The notes below the pieces were generated by a model. The model saw only the letters and a list, made by a program, of their open reading frames with translations. It made no database searches and was not told the origin of the DNA. The translations under genes were made by a program, and so were the position numbers. From Sinorhizobium saheli (GTDB taxonomy: Bacteria > Pseudomonadota > Alphaproteobacteria > Rhizobiales > Rhizobiaceae), in assembly GCF_001651875.1 (NCBI RefSeq), contig NZ_LNQB01000078.1, forward strand, positions 24,911-88,910: a DNA stretch of 64,000 nucleotides, in the 5' to 3' direction. Positions 1 through 9,319 of the stretch are shown here, one piece after another; position 1 is the first letter of the stretch, and each line of letters starts with the position of its first letter.

Positions 1-1323
1 TCCAGGTTCCAGGTTCTGAACGCCCGCTACCACGAGCAGGAAGCCTATATCGTCGCCCAGGCCGGCGTGCCCGGTGCCGTCACCATCGCCACCAACATGG
101 CCGGTCGCGGCACCGACATCCAGCTCGGCGGCAACCCGGACATGCGCATCCAGCAGGAACTGGCCGAGGTCGAGCCCGGGCCGGAGCGCGAGGCGCGGGA
201 AAAGGCGATCCGCGAAGAAGTGCAGAAGCTCAAGGAGAAGGCGCTCGCCGCCGGCGGCCTCTATGTTCTGGCCACCGAACGGCACGAGAGCCGCCGCATC
301 GACAATCAGCTGCGCGGCCGCTCCGGCCGCCAGGGGGATCCCGGCCGCTCGAAGTTCTTCCTGTCGCTGCAGGACGACCTGATGCGCATCTTCGGCTCCG
401 ACCGCATGGACGGCATGCTGCAGAAGCTGGGGCTGAAGGAGGGCGAGGCGATCGTCCATCCCTGGATCAACAAGGCGCTCGAGCGCGCCCAGAAGAAGGT
501 CGAGGCACGCAACTTCGACATCCGCAAGAATCTCCTGAAATATGACGACGTGCTGAACGATCAGCGCAAGGTCATTTTCGAGCAGCGCATCGAGTTGATG
601 GATGCGGAATCGGTCACCGACACCATCACGGACATGCGCAACGAGGTCATCGAGGACATCGTCTCCAAGCGCATTCCCGAGCGCGCCTACGCCGAACAAT
701 GGGACGTCGAGGGCCTGAAGGCCGACGTCCAGCAATACCTCAACCTGGACCTGCCGATCGTCGAATGGGCGGCCGAGGAAGGTATCGCCGAGGATGACAT
801 CCGCGAGCGCATCACCGCCGCTGTCGACAAGGCGGCTGCCGAGCGCGCCGAGCGTTTCGGCCCGGAGATCATGCAATATGTCGAACGATCGGTCGTTCTG
901 CAGACGCTCGATCACCTCTGGCGCGAGCACATCGTCAACCTCGACCATCTGCGTTCGGTCATCGGATTCCGCGGCTATGCCCAGCGCGATCCGCTGCAGG
1001 AATACAAGTCCGAGGCCTTCGAGCTCTTCCAGGCCCTGCTTTCGAATCTCCGGCAGGCGGTGACGGCGCAAATGATGCGCGTCGAGCTCGTGCGCGAAGC
1101 GCCGGAACCGCCGCAGCAGCTCCCCCCGATGCAGGCGCACCACATCGATCCGCTGACGGGCGAAGACGACTTTGCCGAGGCCGGGGCAGCCCTTCTTGCC
1201 GCCGCGCCGGCGATCCGCAATCCCGCCGAGCCGTCGAGCTGGGGCAAGGTCGCCCGCAACGAGCCCTGCCCCTGCGGTTCCGGCAAGAAGTACAAGCATT
1301 GCCACGGTGCCTACGAGGCGTGA
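1..1323 (+). CDS. secA: Protein translocase subunit SecA, C-terminal part (5' end outside window)
   Basis: This is the last 440 codons of SecA, the cytoplasmic ATPase that drives preproteins through SecYEG. The reading frame is open from base 1, so the gene starts before the window. Helicase motif V appears as [15 protein letters not shown] and motif VI as [15 protein letters not shown], both belonging to nucleotide-binding domain 2. The helical wing and scaffold domains follow. The protein ends in the zinc-binding SecB-interaction tail, with key residues [14 protein letters not shown]. All of this is typical SecA. A GC-rich hairpin follows the stop codon. Identification is secure; only the 5' truncation by the window limits the annotation. 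Confidence 0.98.
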   Translation, partial: SRFQVLNARYHEQEAYIVAQAGVPGAVTIATNMAGRGTDIQLGGNPDMRIQQELAEVEPGPEREAREKAIREEVQKLKEKALAAGGLYVLATERHESRRIDNQLRGRSGRQGDPGRSKFFLSLQDDLMRIFGSDRMDGMLQKLGLKEGEAIVHPWINKALERAQKKVEARNFDIRKNLLKYDDVLNDQRKVIFEQRIELMDAESVTDTITDMRNEVIEDIVSKRIPERAYAEQWDVEGLKADVQQYLNLDLPIVEWAAEEGIAEDDIRERITAAVDKAAAERAERFGPEIMQYVERSVVLQTLDHLWREHIVNLDHLRSVIGFRGYAQRDPLQEYKSEAFELFQALLSNLRQAVTAQMMRVELVREAPEPPQQLPPMQAHHIDPLTGEDDFAEAGAALLAAAPAIRNPAEPSSWGKVARNEPCPCGSGKKYKHCHGAYEA

Positions 1324-1360
1324 GCCTCGCAACGCATAGGCTTGACCCTACCCGCATTTC

Positions 1361-1385
1361 GATGCCGCCTCCGGGCGGCATCTTC
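1361..1385 (+). terminator. Probable Rho-independent terminator after secA
   Basis: A perfect GC-rich hairpin (arm GATGCCGCC, loop of about 3-4 bases, arm GGCGGCATC) followed by TTC lies 38 bases after the secA stop. The T-run is short, so termination strength is uncertain. Confidence 0.65.
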
Positions 1386-1521
1386 ATATGCGGCGCACCA
1401 ATGCTCGCAGGCAGCAACGATAGGCGTTCGGCCGCCCGATCGGGGCAACGCCGCTGAACCCTTTGTTAACGCTGGTCTGGCAGAAGTGAAGCCCTGTATT
1501 GCGTAATGTCAGGGTGTCTTC

Positions 1522-2949
1522 GTGTTCATGGCGGTATGTCAAACGGCCGGACGAATGCTGCCGTCGGCGCTGAGGCACCGCCTGTCCCCTTTGGTGCAGC
1601 GGCTCGCACCCGCGCTCTCCGGTAACGACGCCCGCAGCCGGGCGCAGCGAATGGCCCTCATCACCTTCGCCATCCGCATCCTCAGCGCGGCCATCGCCTT
1701 CGTTTCGCAGATCGTCCTTGCCCGGCTCGTGGGCGAGTTCGAATACGGCGTCTTCATCTTCGTCTGGGTGCTGGCGGTGCTCTTCGGCAATCTGTCGTGC
1801 CTCGGCCTGCATGCCGCGATCATCCGCTTCCTGCCGGAATATCACACGGCCGCCGCCCTTCCCGAAATCCGCGGCCTCACCACCACCGCACGGATCTTCG
1901 CGATCGTCTCCGCGACCGCGCTCGCGGCCGTCGGCGGAGCCGGCCTCTGGCTCTTCGGATCGGCGATCGAGAGCTACTACCTCGTCCCGCTCTATCTCGG
2001 CCTCATCACCCTGCCGATGATCGCGCTCGGCGACGTGATGGAGGGCACCGCGCGCGCCCATAGCTGGGCAATCGCCGCGATGAGCCCGACCTATATCGTG
2101 CGCCCGCTGCTCATTCTCGCCTTCATGCTGCTCGCGACGACGAGCGGGCTCCCTCACAATGCCACGACGGCGATGACCGCTGCCCTGGCGGCAACCTACG
2201 TGACCACGTTGGCCCAGTTCCTCGCCATGGTCTCGCGCCTCGGCGCCCACTATGTCCGGGGGCCGATGAAGGTCGAACTCGGGCGCTGGCTGCGGGTCTC
2301 GGTCCCGATCTTCTTGGTCGACGGTTTCGGCTTCCTGCTGACCAATTCGGACGTCGTGATCGTCGGGCTCTATCTCAAGCCCGCCGATGTGGCGATCTAT
2401 TTCGCGGCCGCCAAGACCATGGCGCTCGTTCATTTCGTCATGTTCGCGGTGAAGGCGGCGGCGGGCCCGCGCTTTTCCGCGGCCATGGCCGTCAACGACC
2501 GCCAGCAACTGGCGCAAATCGCCATCGAGAGCGCGCGCTGGTCGTTCTGGCCGTCGCTCGTGATGGGCGGCGCGGTGCTCGCCGCCGGTCGGCTTCTGCT
2601 TTCGCTTTTCGGCCCGGCCTTTACCGCGGGCGCCCCGCTGATGGCGATCCTTCTCGCCGGCATCCTTGCCAAGGCCTTCGTCGGGCCTGCCGAGACGTTG
2701 CTCACCATGGCCGGCCGGCAGAAGCTTTGCGTGCTCCTCTATGCGGCCGCCCTCGGCGCCAACATCGCGCTGAACGTCACGCTGATCCCGCTCTTCGGGC
2801 TGACGGGCGCGGCCGCCGCAACGGCCGGCGCGATGCTCGCGGAGGCGGCCATCCTCTACCTCGCGGTCAGACGCACATTCGGCTTCAGGCTCCTGGCGCT
2901 TGCGGGCGCTGCGAGCTTCAACGACAGGAACGAGGCGATCCAGCCATGA
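1522..2949 (+). CDS. MOP-superfamily polysaccharide/lipopolysaccharide flippase-like membrane protein
   Basis: A protein of about 475 residues with roughly 12-14 hydrophobic segments starting near residue 45, preceded by a basic N-terminus. The architecture and length fit the Wzx/polysaccharide-transport branch of the MOP flippases, which move lipid-linked glycans across the inner membrane. The longest frame begins at a GTG (1522); an ATG two codons later (1528) is an equally good start. The stop codon overlaps the start of the next gene (ATGA at 2946-2949), so the two are translationally coupled and probably act together in an envelope polysaccharide. The substrate cannot be told from sequence, and no glycosyltransferases adjoin. 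Confidence 0.8.
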   Translation: MFMAVCQTAGRMLPSALRHRLSPLVQRLAPALSGNDARSRAQRMALITFAIRILSAAIAFVSQIVLARLVGEFEYGVFIFVWVLAVLFGNLSCLGLHAAIIRFLPEYHTAAALPEIRGLTTTARIFAIVSATALAAVGGAGLWLFGSAIESYYLVPLYLGLITLPMIALGDVMEGTARAHSWAIAAMSPTYIVRPLLILAFMLLATTSGLPHNATTAMTAALAATYVTTLAQFLAMVSRLGAHYVRGPMKVELGRWLRVSVPIFLVDGFGFLLTNSDVVIVGLYLKPADVAIYFAAAKTMALVHFVMFAVKAAAGPRFSAAMAVNDRQQLAQIAIESARWSFWPSLVMGGAVLAAGRLLLSLFGPAFTAGAPLMAILLAGILAKAFVGPAETLLTMAGRQKLCVLLYAAALGANIALNVTLIPLFGLTGAAAATAGAMLAEAAILYLAVRRTFGFRLLALAGAASFNDRNEAIQP

Positions 2950-4220
2950 TCGGCAATGTTCATCTACCCGGCGACGTCAACGGTAGCGCCGGCCGCCTGC
3001 TTGGCGGACTGGCGCAACCCGGCACGAGCCCTTCGCAGGCCGAGCGGACCCTGATGGTGGGGCGCCCCGGACGGCACCTTGCGATCTATCCGGCGCGAGC
3101 CGGCTACGAACTGCAGCGCGAACTCGACTTTCTCTCCAACCGCGCGATCGAGCCCAACGTCTTCTTCACCGGGCGCTTCCTCGCCCCGGCCATGCCGCGG
3201 CTCGAAGACCGGGTCATCCGCTTCGCCGTCATCCGCGACGACAGCGAATTGCGCAGCCGCGCGCGTTTGCTCATGCCGTTCTCGATCGAGAAGCCCGGCT
3301 TCTCGATCGGCGCGTCCATCATTCGCGCCTGGTCGAATCCCTTCGGCCCCCTGGGCACACCCCTTCTCGACGCGGAAGACGCGGCCGAAACGATCAGCAA
3401 CCTCTATGAGGCGCTTGCCGCCCCCTCCTCCGGCCTGCCTTCCGTGCTCGTGCTTCCGGACGTCAGGCTGAAAGGCAAATTCGCGCAGCTTGCCCGCGCC
3501 GTAGCCATCGGTGAGAACCTGCCGCTGACCGTCACCGACACCTTCGAGCGGCCGATGCTCGAAAGCCTGCTCGACGGCCCCGGCTATCTGCGCCAGACGG
3601 TCAGCCGCGCCCACCGCAAGGACATGCGGCGGCAATGGAACAACCTCGCCAAAGAGGGGGCGCTCGCCTACGATGTCGCCCGCCGGCCCGACGAAATCCG
3701 CCTGCGGATGGAGGAGTTCCTGGCGCTCGAGGCGTCCGGCTGGAAGGGACGCGAACGCACCGCCATGATCATGGACCGCTTCCGGGCCGCCTTCGCAAGG
3801 GAGGCGGTGACCAATCTCGCGGAGGCCGACAGCGTGCGCATTCACACGCTCGACCTCAACGGCCGGGCGATTGCCTCCATGATCGTGCTGCTGATGGGCG
3901 GCGAAGCCTATACGTGGAAGACGGCCTACGACGAACGCTATGCGAAATATTCGCCGGGCAAGCTGCTGCTCGCGGAATTGACCGAGTGGCACCTCGACGA
4001 CGCCAACATCGTCCGCTCCGATTCCTGCGCAACGCCAGACCATCCGATGATCGGCCGCCTCTGGCAGGAGCGCGAAGAAATGGGCACGCTCGTCATCGGC
4101 CTTGAACAGAACCGCGACCGCGACGTCCGCCAGGTAGCCGCACAGCTCCACCTCTATCGCAACACCCGCAACATGGCGCGGCTCCTGCGCGAAAAGATAC
4201 GGGCGCTGGCGGGACGGTAG
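2946..4220 (+). CDS. GNAT/FemAB-like acyltransferase (CelD/BcsL-type)
   Basis: 424 residues from the ATG at 2946, which overlaps the stop of the flippase gene by four bases. Longer in-frame upstream sequence lies inside the flippase gene and is not needed. The C-terminal half (about residues 200-400) has the pattern of the GNAT_6/BioF2-like fold found in cellulose-biosynthesis CelD and FemAB-type proteins: a basic segment (SRAHRKDMRRQWNNL), a conserved LEASGWKG motif, and AYTWKTAYDERYAKYSPGKL near the end. In these proteins such motifs belong to the acyl- or aminoacyl-transfer domain. Coupling to a flippase suggests it modifies a surface glycan before or during export. The real acyl donor is unknown. 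Confidence 0.8.
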   Translation: MIGNVHLPGDVNGSAGRLLGGLAQPGTSPSQAERTLMVGRPGRHLAIYPARAGYELQRELDFLSNRAIEPNVFFTGRFLAPAMPRLEDRVIRFAVIRDDSELRSRARLLMPFSIEKPGFSIGASIIRAWSNPFGPLGTPLLDAEDAAETISNLYEALAAPSSGLPSVLVLPDVRLKGKFAQLARAVAIGENLPLTVTDTFERPMLESLLDGPGYLRQTVSRAHRKDMRRQWNNLAKEGALAYDVARRPDEIRLRMEEFLALEASGWKGRERTAMIMDRFRAAFAREAVTNLAEADSVRIHTLDLNGRAIASMIVLLMGGEAYTWKTAYDERYAKYSPGKLLLAELTEWHLDDANIVRSDSCATPDHPMIGRLWQEREEMGTLVIGLEQNRDRDVRQVAAQLHLYRNTRNMARLLREKIRALAGR

Positions 4221-4259
4221 GGGCTAGCGGCCCGATGCCGCCAATCCACCCCCTCTGGC

Positions 4260-5900
4260 CTACCGGCCCGCAGCGATCTCAGCCGCTGCCTTTTCCCGCA
4301 AGAGCCGCCGGATGACCTTGCCCGAGGTGGTGAGCGGCAGGCTCTCGACGAAGTCGATCTCGCGCGGATATTCGTGCATCGACAGTCGGTTTTTCACCCA
4401 GTCGCGGATGCCCGCGGCAGTCTCGTCGTTGGCGGCCGCTCCCGGCTTGAGCACCACATAGGCCTTGACGATTTCGGTGCGGATCGGGTCCGGCTTGCCG
4501 ACAGCCGCCGCGAGCTGGACGTCGGGATGCCCCGCGAGACAATCCTCGATTTCGCCCGGGCCGATGCGGTAGCCGGACGAGGTGATGACATCGTCGTCGC
4601 GGCCGAAGAAGGTGAAGTAGCCCTCGGCGTCCATCACGCCCTGGTCGCCGGTGGTCATCCAGTCGCCGATGAACTTCGCCTCGGTCGCTTTGTCGTTGCC
4701 CCAGTAGCCGAGAAACATCACCGGATCGGGGCGTCTCACCGCCACCTGCCCGACCGTTCCGGGCGGCAGCACGCGCCCTTCGGCGTCGATGATCGCCACC
4801 CGGTGCCCGGGTGCGGCCTTGCCCATCGAGCCCGGCTTCAAGACGCCGAGATCGGCCGCCGAGGAGATGACGATGTTGCACTCGGTCTGGCCGTAGAATT
4901 CGCTGACCTCGATGCCGAGCGCCGCTCTCGCCCACTCGAAGGTCTCGCGCCCGAGCGCCTCGCCTGCCGAGCCGATCGTCCTCAGATTGAGCCTGTAGCG
5001 CGCCCGCGGCTCGTCGACGGACTTCAAGAGCCTGAGCGCCGTCGGCGGAATGAAGGCGTTGCGCACGTCCATCTCCTCCATGATCCGGAACGCCATGTGC
5101 GCGTCGAACTTCTGCGCCGGCGAGGAGACCACCGGAACGCCGAAAAAGAGTGACGGCAGCAGCGCGTTCAGGAGGCCGCCTGCCCAGGCCCAGTCGGCCG
5201 GCGTCCACATGCGGTCGCCCGGCTGCGGCAGGAAATGATGGTGAAGCTGGAAGCCGGGCAAATGGCCGAGCAGGACGCGGTGGCCGTGCAGGGCGCCCTT
5301 CGGCGGCCCCGTCGTTCCGGAGGTATAGATCATCAGCGCCGGATCATCCGGCGTCGTGTCGGCCGCCTGGAAGCGGACGTCCCCGGCCTCAAGCGCGCGG
5401 AAGGGAACGGTACCCGGCGCCTCGCCCTCCTCCGCAAGCACGACCAGCCGGAGGTCCGGCAGATCGCCCCGGATCGCCGCCAGCCGCTCATTGCCGAAGC
5501 GATTGGTGACGATCGCCGTGGCGCCCGCGTCGCGCAGCCGATAGGCGAGCGCCTCGACGCCGAAGAGCAGCGCGAGCGGCAGCGCGATGGCGCCGAGCTT
5601 GTAGATCGCCGCGTGGGCAATCGCCGCCTCGAAACCCTGGGGCAGGAGGATGGCGACGCGATCGCCCGGCCGCACGCCGTGCGCGACGAGTCCACCGGCA
5701 AAGGCGGAGGAGCGGGCCGCGAAGGCTCCGTAACTCAACGCGAGATGCGCGCCGTCGGGGCTGAAATGCTGAAGGCAGATGCGCTGCGGATCACGCGCCG
5801 CCCAGGCGTCGCTGACGGCAACGCCGATGTTGAACCTCTCCGGAATCCGCCAGCGGAATTCGCGGTAGAGTTCGTCGTAGGTCTCGAACGTCGGTAGCAT
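4260..5900 (-). CDS. AMP-forming acyl-CoA synthetase
   Basis: 546 residues of the ANL superfamily, which activates a carboxylic acid with ATP and loads it onto CoA. The P-loop-like motif YTSGTTGPPKGALHGHR, the FYGQTECN motif, the TTGDQG adenylate-binding core and the C-terminal catalytic lysine in LTTSGKVIRR are all present. The overall layout resembles acetyl/propionyl- and medium-chain acyl-CoA synthetases that lack the long N-terminal extension of Acs. It is convergent with the GNAT gene 39 bases away and has no operon partner, so the substrate stays open. The start is the ATG at 5898-5900. Confidence 0.92.
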   Translation of the reverse strand: MLPTFETYDELYREFRWRIPERFNIGVAVSDAWAARDPQRICLQHFSPDGAHLALSYGAFAARSSAFAGGLVAHGVRPGDRVAILLPQGFEAAIAHAAIYKLGAIALPLALLFGVEALAYRLRDAGATAIVTNRFGNERLAAIRGDLPDLRLVVLAEEGEAPGTVPFRALEAGDVRFQAADTTPDDPALMIYTSGTTGPPKGALHGHRVLLGHLPGFQLHHHFLPQPGDRMWTPADWAWAGGLLNALLPSLFFGVPVVSSPAQKFDAHMAFRIMEEMDVRNAFIPPTALRLLKSVDEPRARYRLNLRTIGSAGEALGRETFEWARAALGIEVSEFYGQTECNIVISSAADLGVLKPGSMGKAAPGHRVAIIDAEGRVLPPGTVGQVAVRRPDPVMFLGYWGNDKATEAKFIGDWMTTGDQGVMDAEGYFTFFGRDDDVITSSGYRIGPGEIEDCLAGHPDVQLAAAVGKPDPIRTEIVKAYVVLKPGAAANDETAAGIRDWVKNRLSMHEYPREIDFVESLPLTTSGKVIRRLLREKAAAEIAAGR

Positions 5901-6202
5901 GGCTGCGCCGGAGTTTTCGTCGATCGTCGTAAGCCAGCTAGCATCTTCACCCCCTCAAATTCAATGGGTGGGCGCGACGGCGGCCGCGCGCGATGAAGCG
6001 ACCGCGCTTTGAAGCGCTCGGGCAGCCAAGGTGTTCTTGCAAAATAATCGTTCGCGACAACAACATCGATCGGGCGTTGCAGGTGCCGGAAGAAAAATGG
6101 AGGCGGGAGAGCACCTTGCGGCAAATGCGTGCGCTCCGGAACAAAGCTCGAATTGCCCGGTTAGCTTGCCTGGAAGGGACGCATTACTGGGAGAAACTTC
6201 TG
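5901..6202. other. Divergent intergenic region between acyl-CoA synthetase and DUF1236 genes
   Basis: About 300 bases between two divergent genes, expected to hold both promoters. I see a clear ribosome-binding site (GGGAGAAAC) just before the DUF1236 start, but no convincing operator, RNA gene or repeat. The open frame that runs through part of it is the untranslated extension of the downstream gene. Confidence 0.4.
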
Positions 6203-6946
6203 ATGACAGGAATCCTTCTAAAGAGTGCCCTTGCGCTCGGCCTCAGCGTTGCCTTCGCACCGGCGCTCGCACAGACTGAGCAACCCGCTCAGGGACAATC
6301 CACCGAATGCCCCGCCGGTCAGGAATGCCCGCAAGGCGGCGCGCAACAGGGTCAGCCCGACGCGCAGGGCCAGGCACCCGACCAGCAAGAGCAAGCTCCA
6401 GGCGACCAGCAGCAACAGCAACCTAGCGACCAGCAGCAACAGCAACCCGGCGCCGAAACCGAGCAGCAGCAGCCCGATGCTCAACAACCCGACGCCCAGC
6501 AACCGGATGCTCAGCAGCCCGACGCTCAGCAACAGGAGACCGAGCAGCCCGACGCTCAGCAGCAGCAACAGCAGCAAGATCAGCAGCCGGCGCAGGGTGA
6601 AACGGAAGAGCAGCAGCCCCAGGGTGAAACCGAACAGCCTAGCGACTCCCAGCAATCGCAGGAGCAATCCTCTGGAGCCTCGACTAATGTCGAAGTGACA
6701 ACGGAACAGAAGACGGAAATCACGCAGATCATCCGCGAGGAGAAGGTGGAGCCCATCGATGTCGACATCGACGTCTCCGTCGGCGTGGTCGTGCCCGAGA
6801 CGGTCAAGGTCAAGCTGAGACCTCTGCCGGCGCGCATCGTCAAGATCGTGCCGAGATACGAAGGCTTCCTGTTCTTCGTGCTGGCGGACGGCCGGATCGT
6901 GATCGTCGAACCCTCGACGCTGAAGATCGTGGTGATCCTGGCGTAA
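6203..6946 (+). CDS. Secreted Gln/Pro/Asp-rich protein with C-terminal DUF1236 domain
   Basis: 247 residues. The ATG at 6203 is chosen because it has a good ribosome-binding site and directly starts a signal peptide (KSALALGLSVAFAPALAQ). Residues from about 30 to 160 are low complexity, dominated by Q, P, D, E and A with tandem QQPDA units. The last 80 or so residues form a DUF1236-type module (VKLRPLPARIVKIVPRYEG, then GRIVIVEPSTLKIVVIL), common in Rhizobiales periplasmic proteins. The domain has no known function. The protein probably resides in the periplasm or outside the cell, with the Q-rich part acting as a flexible spacer. The repeats are a likely source of length variation among strains. 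Confidence 0.82.
   Translation: MTGILLKSALALGLSVAFAPALAQTEQPAQGQSTECPAGQECPQGGAQQGQPDAQGQAPDQQEQAPGDQQQQQPSDQQQQQPGAETEQQQPDAQQPDAQQPDAQQPDAQQQETEQPDAQQQQQQQDQQPAQGETEEQQPQGETEQPSDSQQSQEQSSGASTNVEVTTEQKTEITQIIREEKVEPIDVDIDVSVGVVVPETVKVKLRPLPARIVKIVPRYEGFLFFVLADGRIVIVEPSTLKIVVILA
6402..6526 (+). repeat. In-gene tandem repeats encoding Q-rich linker
   Basis: Two 24-base-period copies of a unit beginning GCGACCAGCAGCAACAGC start at 6402 and 6426. Four consecutive 15-base units encoding QQPDA occupy 6467-6481, 6482-6496, 6497-6511 and 6512-6526, and degenerate relatives follow. The frame is kept throughout. Confidence 0.85.
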
Positions 6947-7060
6947 AGCCAACATCAGCGGGGTCCGCCCGACCGCGGCGGGCCTCTTTGGCGGCGGCGG
7001 AAGGAATGCGCGCGTCAGCCCCGAAACGGCTGGCGCCGGCAGCGGCTGCCTGTGTGATGT

Positions 7061-7146
7061 TGGTGCCCCATGCCGGGGTCGAACCAGCACTCCTTTTGGG
7101 AACTCGATTTTGAGTCGAGCGCGTCTACCAATTCCGCCAATGGGGC
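7061..7146 (-). tRNA. tRNA-Leu (anticodon CAA)
   Basis: Read on the minus strand, the acceptor stem GCCCCAT pairs with ATGGGGC, and the CCA end is encoded (7061-7063). The anticodon stem-loop is CTCGA-CTCAAAA-TCGAG, giving anticodon CAA. The T-arm is GGTTCGACCCC-type, and the long variable arm (TTCCCAAAAGGAG) is typical of class II leucine tRNAs. It decodes UUG. Confidence 0.97.
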
Positions 7147-7355
7147 AAGGCTGGGCGATATCAGCGGTTTGGGATTTACACGATCGTTTTCGCGGCGGTC
7201 AACCGCGAAGTTGCGATTTTCCGCGTCCCTCGCCCCGCCAATCACAAAAGCGTGCTGATTGGGCGCAGCCCCGGCGATTTACACCGGGATCGATCCTACC
7301 TATTAAGGCGTTCGAACGCGCCGCGGCGGCGCCATTCCGCCGCTATGAGGTATCC

Positions 7356-7865
7356 ATGATCGAGGCTTCCGTCGCGCAACGCCAGCAGCTCGTTTTCGCC
7401 CTGCTCGTCACCCTCGGCATGGCGGCGACTGTCGGCGGTGCGCTCGGTTTCGAGCACATCGGCGGCTATATTCCCTGCGCCCTCTGCCTCCTGCAGCGCG
7501 ACCCCTATTACTACGGCATTCCGCTCGGCCTGCTCGCCGTCGTCGCCGCCTTCCTGAAGCTGCCGGCCTGGATCACGCGCACGCTGCTGGTGCTCGTCGG
7601 CCTGCTGATGCTCGTCGGCGCCGGTATCGGCGTCTACCACGCCGGCGCCGAATGGCACTTCTGGGAGGGGCCATCGACCTGCGCCACCACCGCGCAGGGG
7701 ATTTCGTCCGATGTCGGCGATCTCTTGGGCGACCTCGACGCGAAGCACGCTCCTTCCTGTACGGAAGCAGCGCTGCGCGTGCTCGGCCTGTCCTTCGCAG
7801 GCTGGAACGTGATCGCAAGCCTCATCCTCGCGGCGATCGCGCTGCGCGGCGCCGCAAAGGCTTGA
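7356..7865 (+). CDS. dsbB: Disulfide bond formation protein B (DsbB) family
   Basis: 169 residues with four predicted transmembrane helices. DsbB is the inner-membrane quinone reductase that reoxidises the periplasmic thiol oxidase DsbA. The first periplasmic redox pair is Cys41-Ala-Leu-Cys44 in YIPCALCLLQRDPYY, where the arginine after the motif is the usual quinone-site residue. The second pair is Cys109 and Cys135, matching the spacing of the E. coli protein. The ATG at 7356 was chosen because upstream in-frame sequence runs toward the tRNA and lacks coding character. No dsbA is adjacent. Confidence 0.92.
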   Translation: MIEASVAQRQQLVFALLVTLGMAATVGGALGFEHIGGYIPCALCLLQRDPYYYGIPLGLLAVVAAFLKLPAWITRTLLVLVGLLMLVGAGIGVYHAGAEWHFWEGPSTCATTAQGISSDVGDLLGDLDAKHAPSCTEAALRVLGLSFAGWNVIASLILAAIALRGAAKA

Positions 7866-7880
7866 TCGCCGCAGGCCTCC

Positions 7881-8438
7881 TCAAGGCTGCAGTTCGACAT
7901 CCCAGTAGAGATAGTCCATCCAGCTTTCGTGCAGATGGTTCGGCGGGAAGAGCCGGCCATTGTTGTGGAGATCCTGCACCGTCGGCTGGTAGGGCTTCTG
8001 GTGCGGGAACATGCCGGCCTGCTTCGGCAGCTTGCTGCCCTTGCGCAGATTGCAGGGCGAACAGGCGGCGACGACGTTTTCCCAGGTGGTCTGGCCGCCA
8101 TGGGCCCGAGGGACGACGTGGTCGAAGGTGAGGTCGTCCGGCGATCCGCAATACTGGCACTCGAACTTGTCACGCAGGAAGACGTTGAAGCGGGTGAAGG
8201 CCGGATGGCGCGAAGGCTGGACATAGCTCTTCAGGCAGACGACGCTCGGCAGCCGCATGGAGAAGCTTGGCGAGGAGACGGAATGTTCGTATTCGGCAAG
8301 GATCGTCACACGGTCGAGGAAGACCGCCTTGATCGCGTCCTGCCAGGACCAGAGCGACAAGGGATAATAACTCAGCGGCCGATAGTCGGCGTTCAGCACA
8401 AGCGCCGGCAGGGCCTGAGGTGAGACTGCAATCGTCAA
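7881..8438 (-). CDS. HNH endonuclease domain protein
   Basis: 185 residues with a C-terminal HNH/treble-clef nuclease fold. CQYCG supplies the first zinc cysteine pair, DHVVPRAHGG the catalytic Asp-His, NVVAAC the central Asn, and CSPCN the second cysteine pair. This is the stand-alone HNH_5-type protein widespread and highly conserved in alphaproteobacterial chromosomes. It is not next to a methyltransferase, phage genes or an intron, which argues for a housekeeping role in DNA metabolism or repair over a restriction role. Its precise substrate is unknown. It is convergent with dsbB, 15 bases away. Confidence 0.9.
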   Translation of the reverse strand: MTIAVSPQALPALVLNADYRPLSYYPLSLWSWQDAIKAVFLDRVTILAEYEHSVSSPSFSMRLPSVVCLKSYVQPSRHPAFTRFNVFLRDKFECQYCGSPDDLTFDHVVPRAHGGQTTWENVVAACSPCNLRKGSKLPKQAGMFPHQKPYQPTVQDLHNNGRLFPPNHLHESWMDYLYWDVELQP

Positions 8439-8543
8439 GCGTATTCTCCTGAGCGATTCGGCATCTGCACTTCTATATTAGGCGCGTTGCGACAGGATTG
8501 TGAAGCCACAAACAAAAACAGAACGAAGGATTCGCTTTTTTCT

Positions 8544-9191
8544 TCAAGGCGTCACGGGAATAACATCGCGCCGCAACTCCTGTGCGTAATAGGCCCAGAA
8601 GAGCCGGGCGGCGACGCTGCGCCAGGGCGACCAGCAGGTCGCGAGCGAATCGATCTCGCTCGCCGTCGGGCGCAGTTCGAGGCCAAGGGCATGGCCGACC
8701 GCGTTCTGCAGGGCAACATCGCCGGCCGGAAACACGTCCGGGTGGCCGGCGCAGAACAACAGGTAGACCTCCGCCGTCCAGCGGCCGACGCCCTTGATAG
8801 CCGTGAGCTCATGTATGGCCGCCGGCGCCTCGACGTCGCAGATCGCCTCGAGATCGATCTCGCCGGCGACCGTCGCCGCCGCCACTCGCCTCAGCGTCTC
8901 CGCCTTGGCGCGCGAAAGACCGAGTTTACGGCAATCATCGTCTCCGAGCGAAAGCACGGCGTCGGCGGTGACCTCGCCGAGCGCCTCCTCCATCCGGTTC
9001 CAGATCGCCGCCGCACTCGCCTTCGACACCATCTGCGAGACGATGATGCTGGCGATGCCGCGGTAACCGGGCTCGGTGCGTCTCAGCGGCACCGGCCCCG
9101 CCTTGGCGACGACATGCTCCAGACGCGCATCGAGCAACACCAGGCCGGCGAGCCCGGCCTCGATATCCTCGTGTGTCCGGATGATCCGCAT
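8544..9191 (-). CDS. DNA-3-methyladenine glycosylase II (AlkA-like, HhH-GPD)
   Basis: 215 residues from the ATG whose first base is 9191, preceded by a strong AGGGGAGGA site; an ATG five codons upstream is less well placed. The helix-hairpin-helix is LTAIKGVGRWTAEVYLLF (residues 129-146), and the catalytic aspartate of the GPD loop is D158 in PAGDVALQN. The enzyme excises alkylated purines in base-excision repair. It lacks the N-terminal AlkA domain of E. coli (282 residues), as do many short bacterial homologues. It lies downstream of, and on the same strand as, no related gene. Confidence 0.92.
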   Translation of the reverse strand: MRIIRTHEDIEAGLAGLVLLDARLEHVVAKAGPVPLRRTEPGYRGIASIIVSQMVSKASAAAIWNRMEEALGEVTADAVLSLGDDDCRKLGLSRAKAETLRRVAAATVAGEIDLEAICDVEAPAAIHELTAIKGVGRWTAEVYLLFCAGHPDVFPAGDVALQNAVGHALGLELRPTASEIDSLATCWSPWRSVAARLFWAYYAQELRRDVIPVTP

Positions 9192-9319
9192 GCGTCCTCC
9201 CCTCATCCTTCCTCTGATCCTAGCCGATTCAAGGGCAAGCGGTCCTCATGCGCCTGCGAAGACGCACGGCACGGCAGAAAGCGGATGACCTTTACACCGC
9301 TTTCATGCAAAGGAAAACG

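Noticed and set aside
6447..6600. CAG/CAA tandem stretch considered as a possible CRISPR-like or non-coding repeat
   Set aside because: The units are adjacent, without spacers, and lie in frame within a signal-peptide-bearing gene; they code a Q-rich linker.
6218..7090. A Leu-rich 290-codon frame antisense to the DUF1236 gene
   Set aside because: The long leucine runs (LLLLL) are the complement of CAG/CAA glutamine codons in the real gene, not a membrane protein.
7881..8438. HNH nuclease considered as a phage, restriction or defence gene
   Set aside because: There is no adjacent methyltransferase, phage gene or intron, and the protein matches the stand-alone conserved alphaproteobacterial HNH type.
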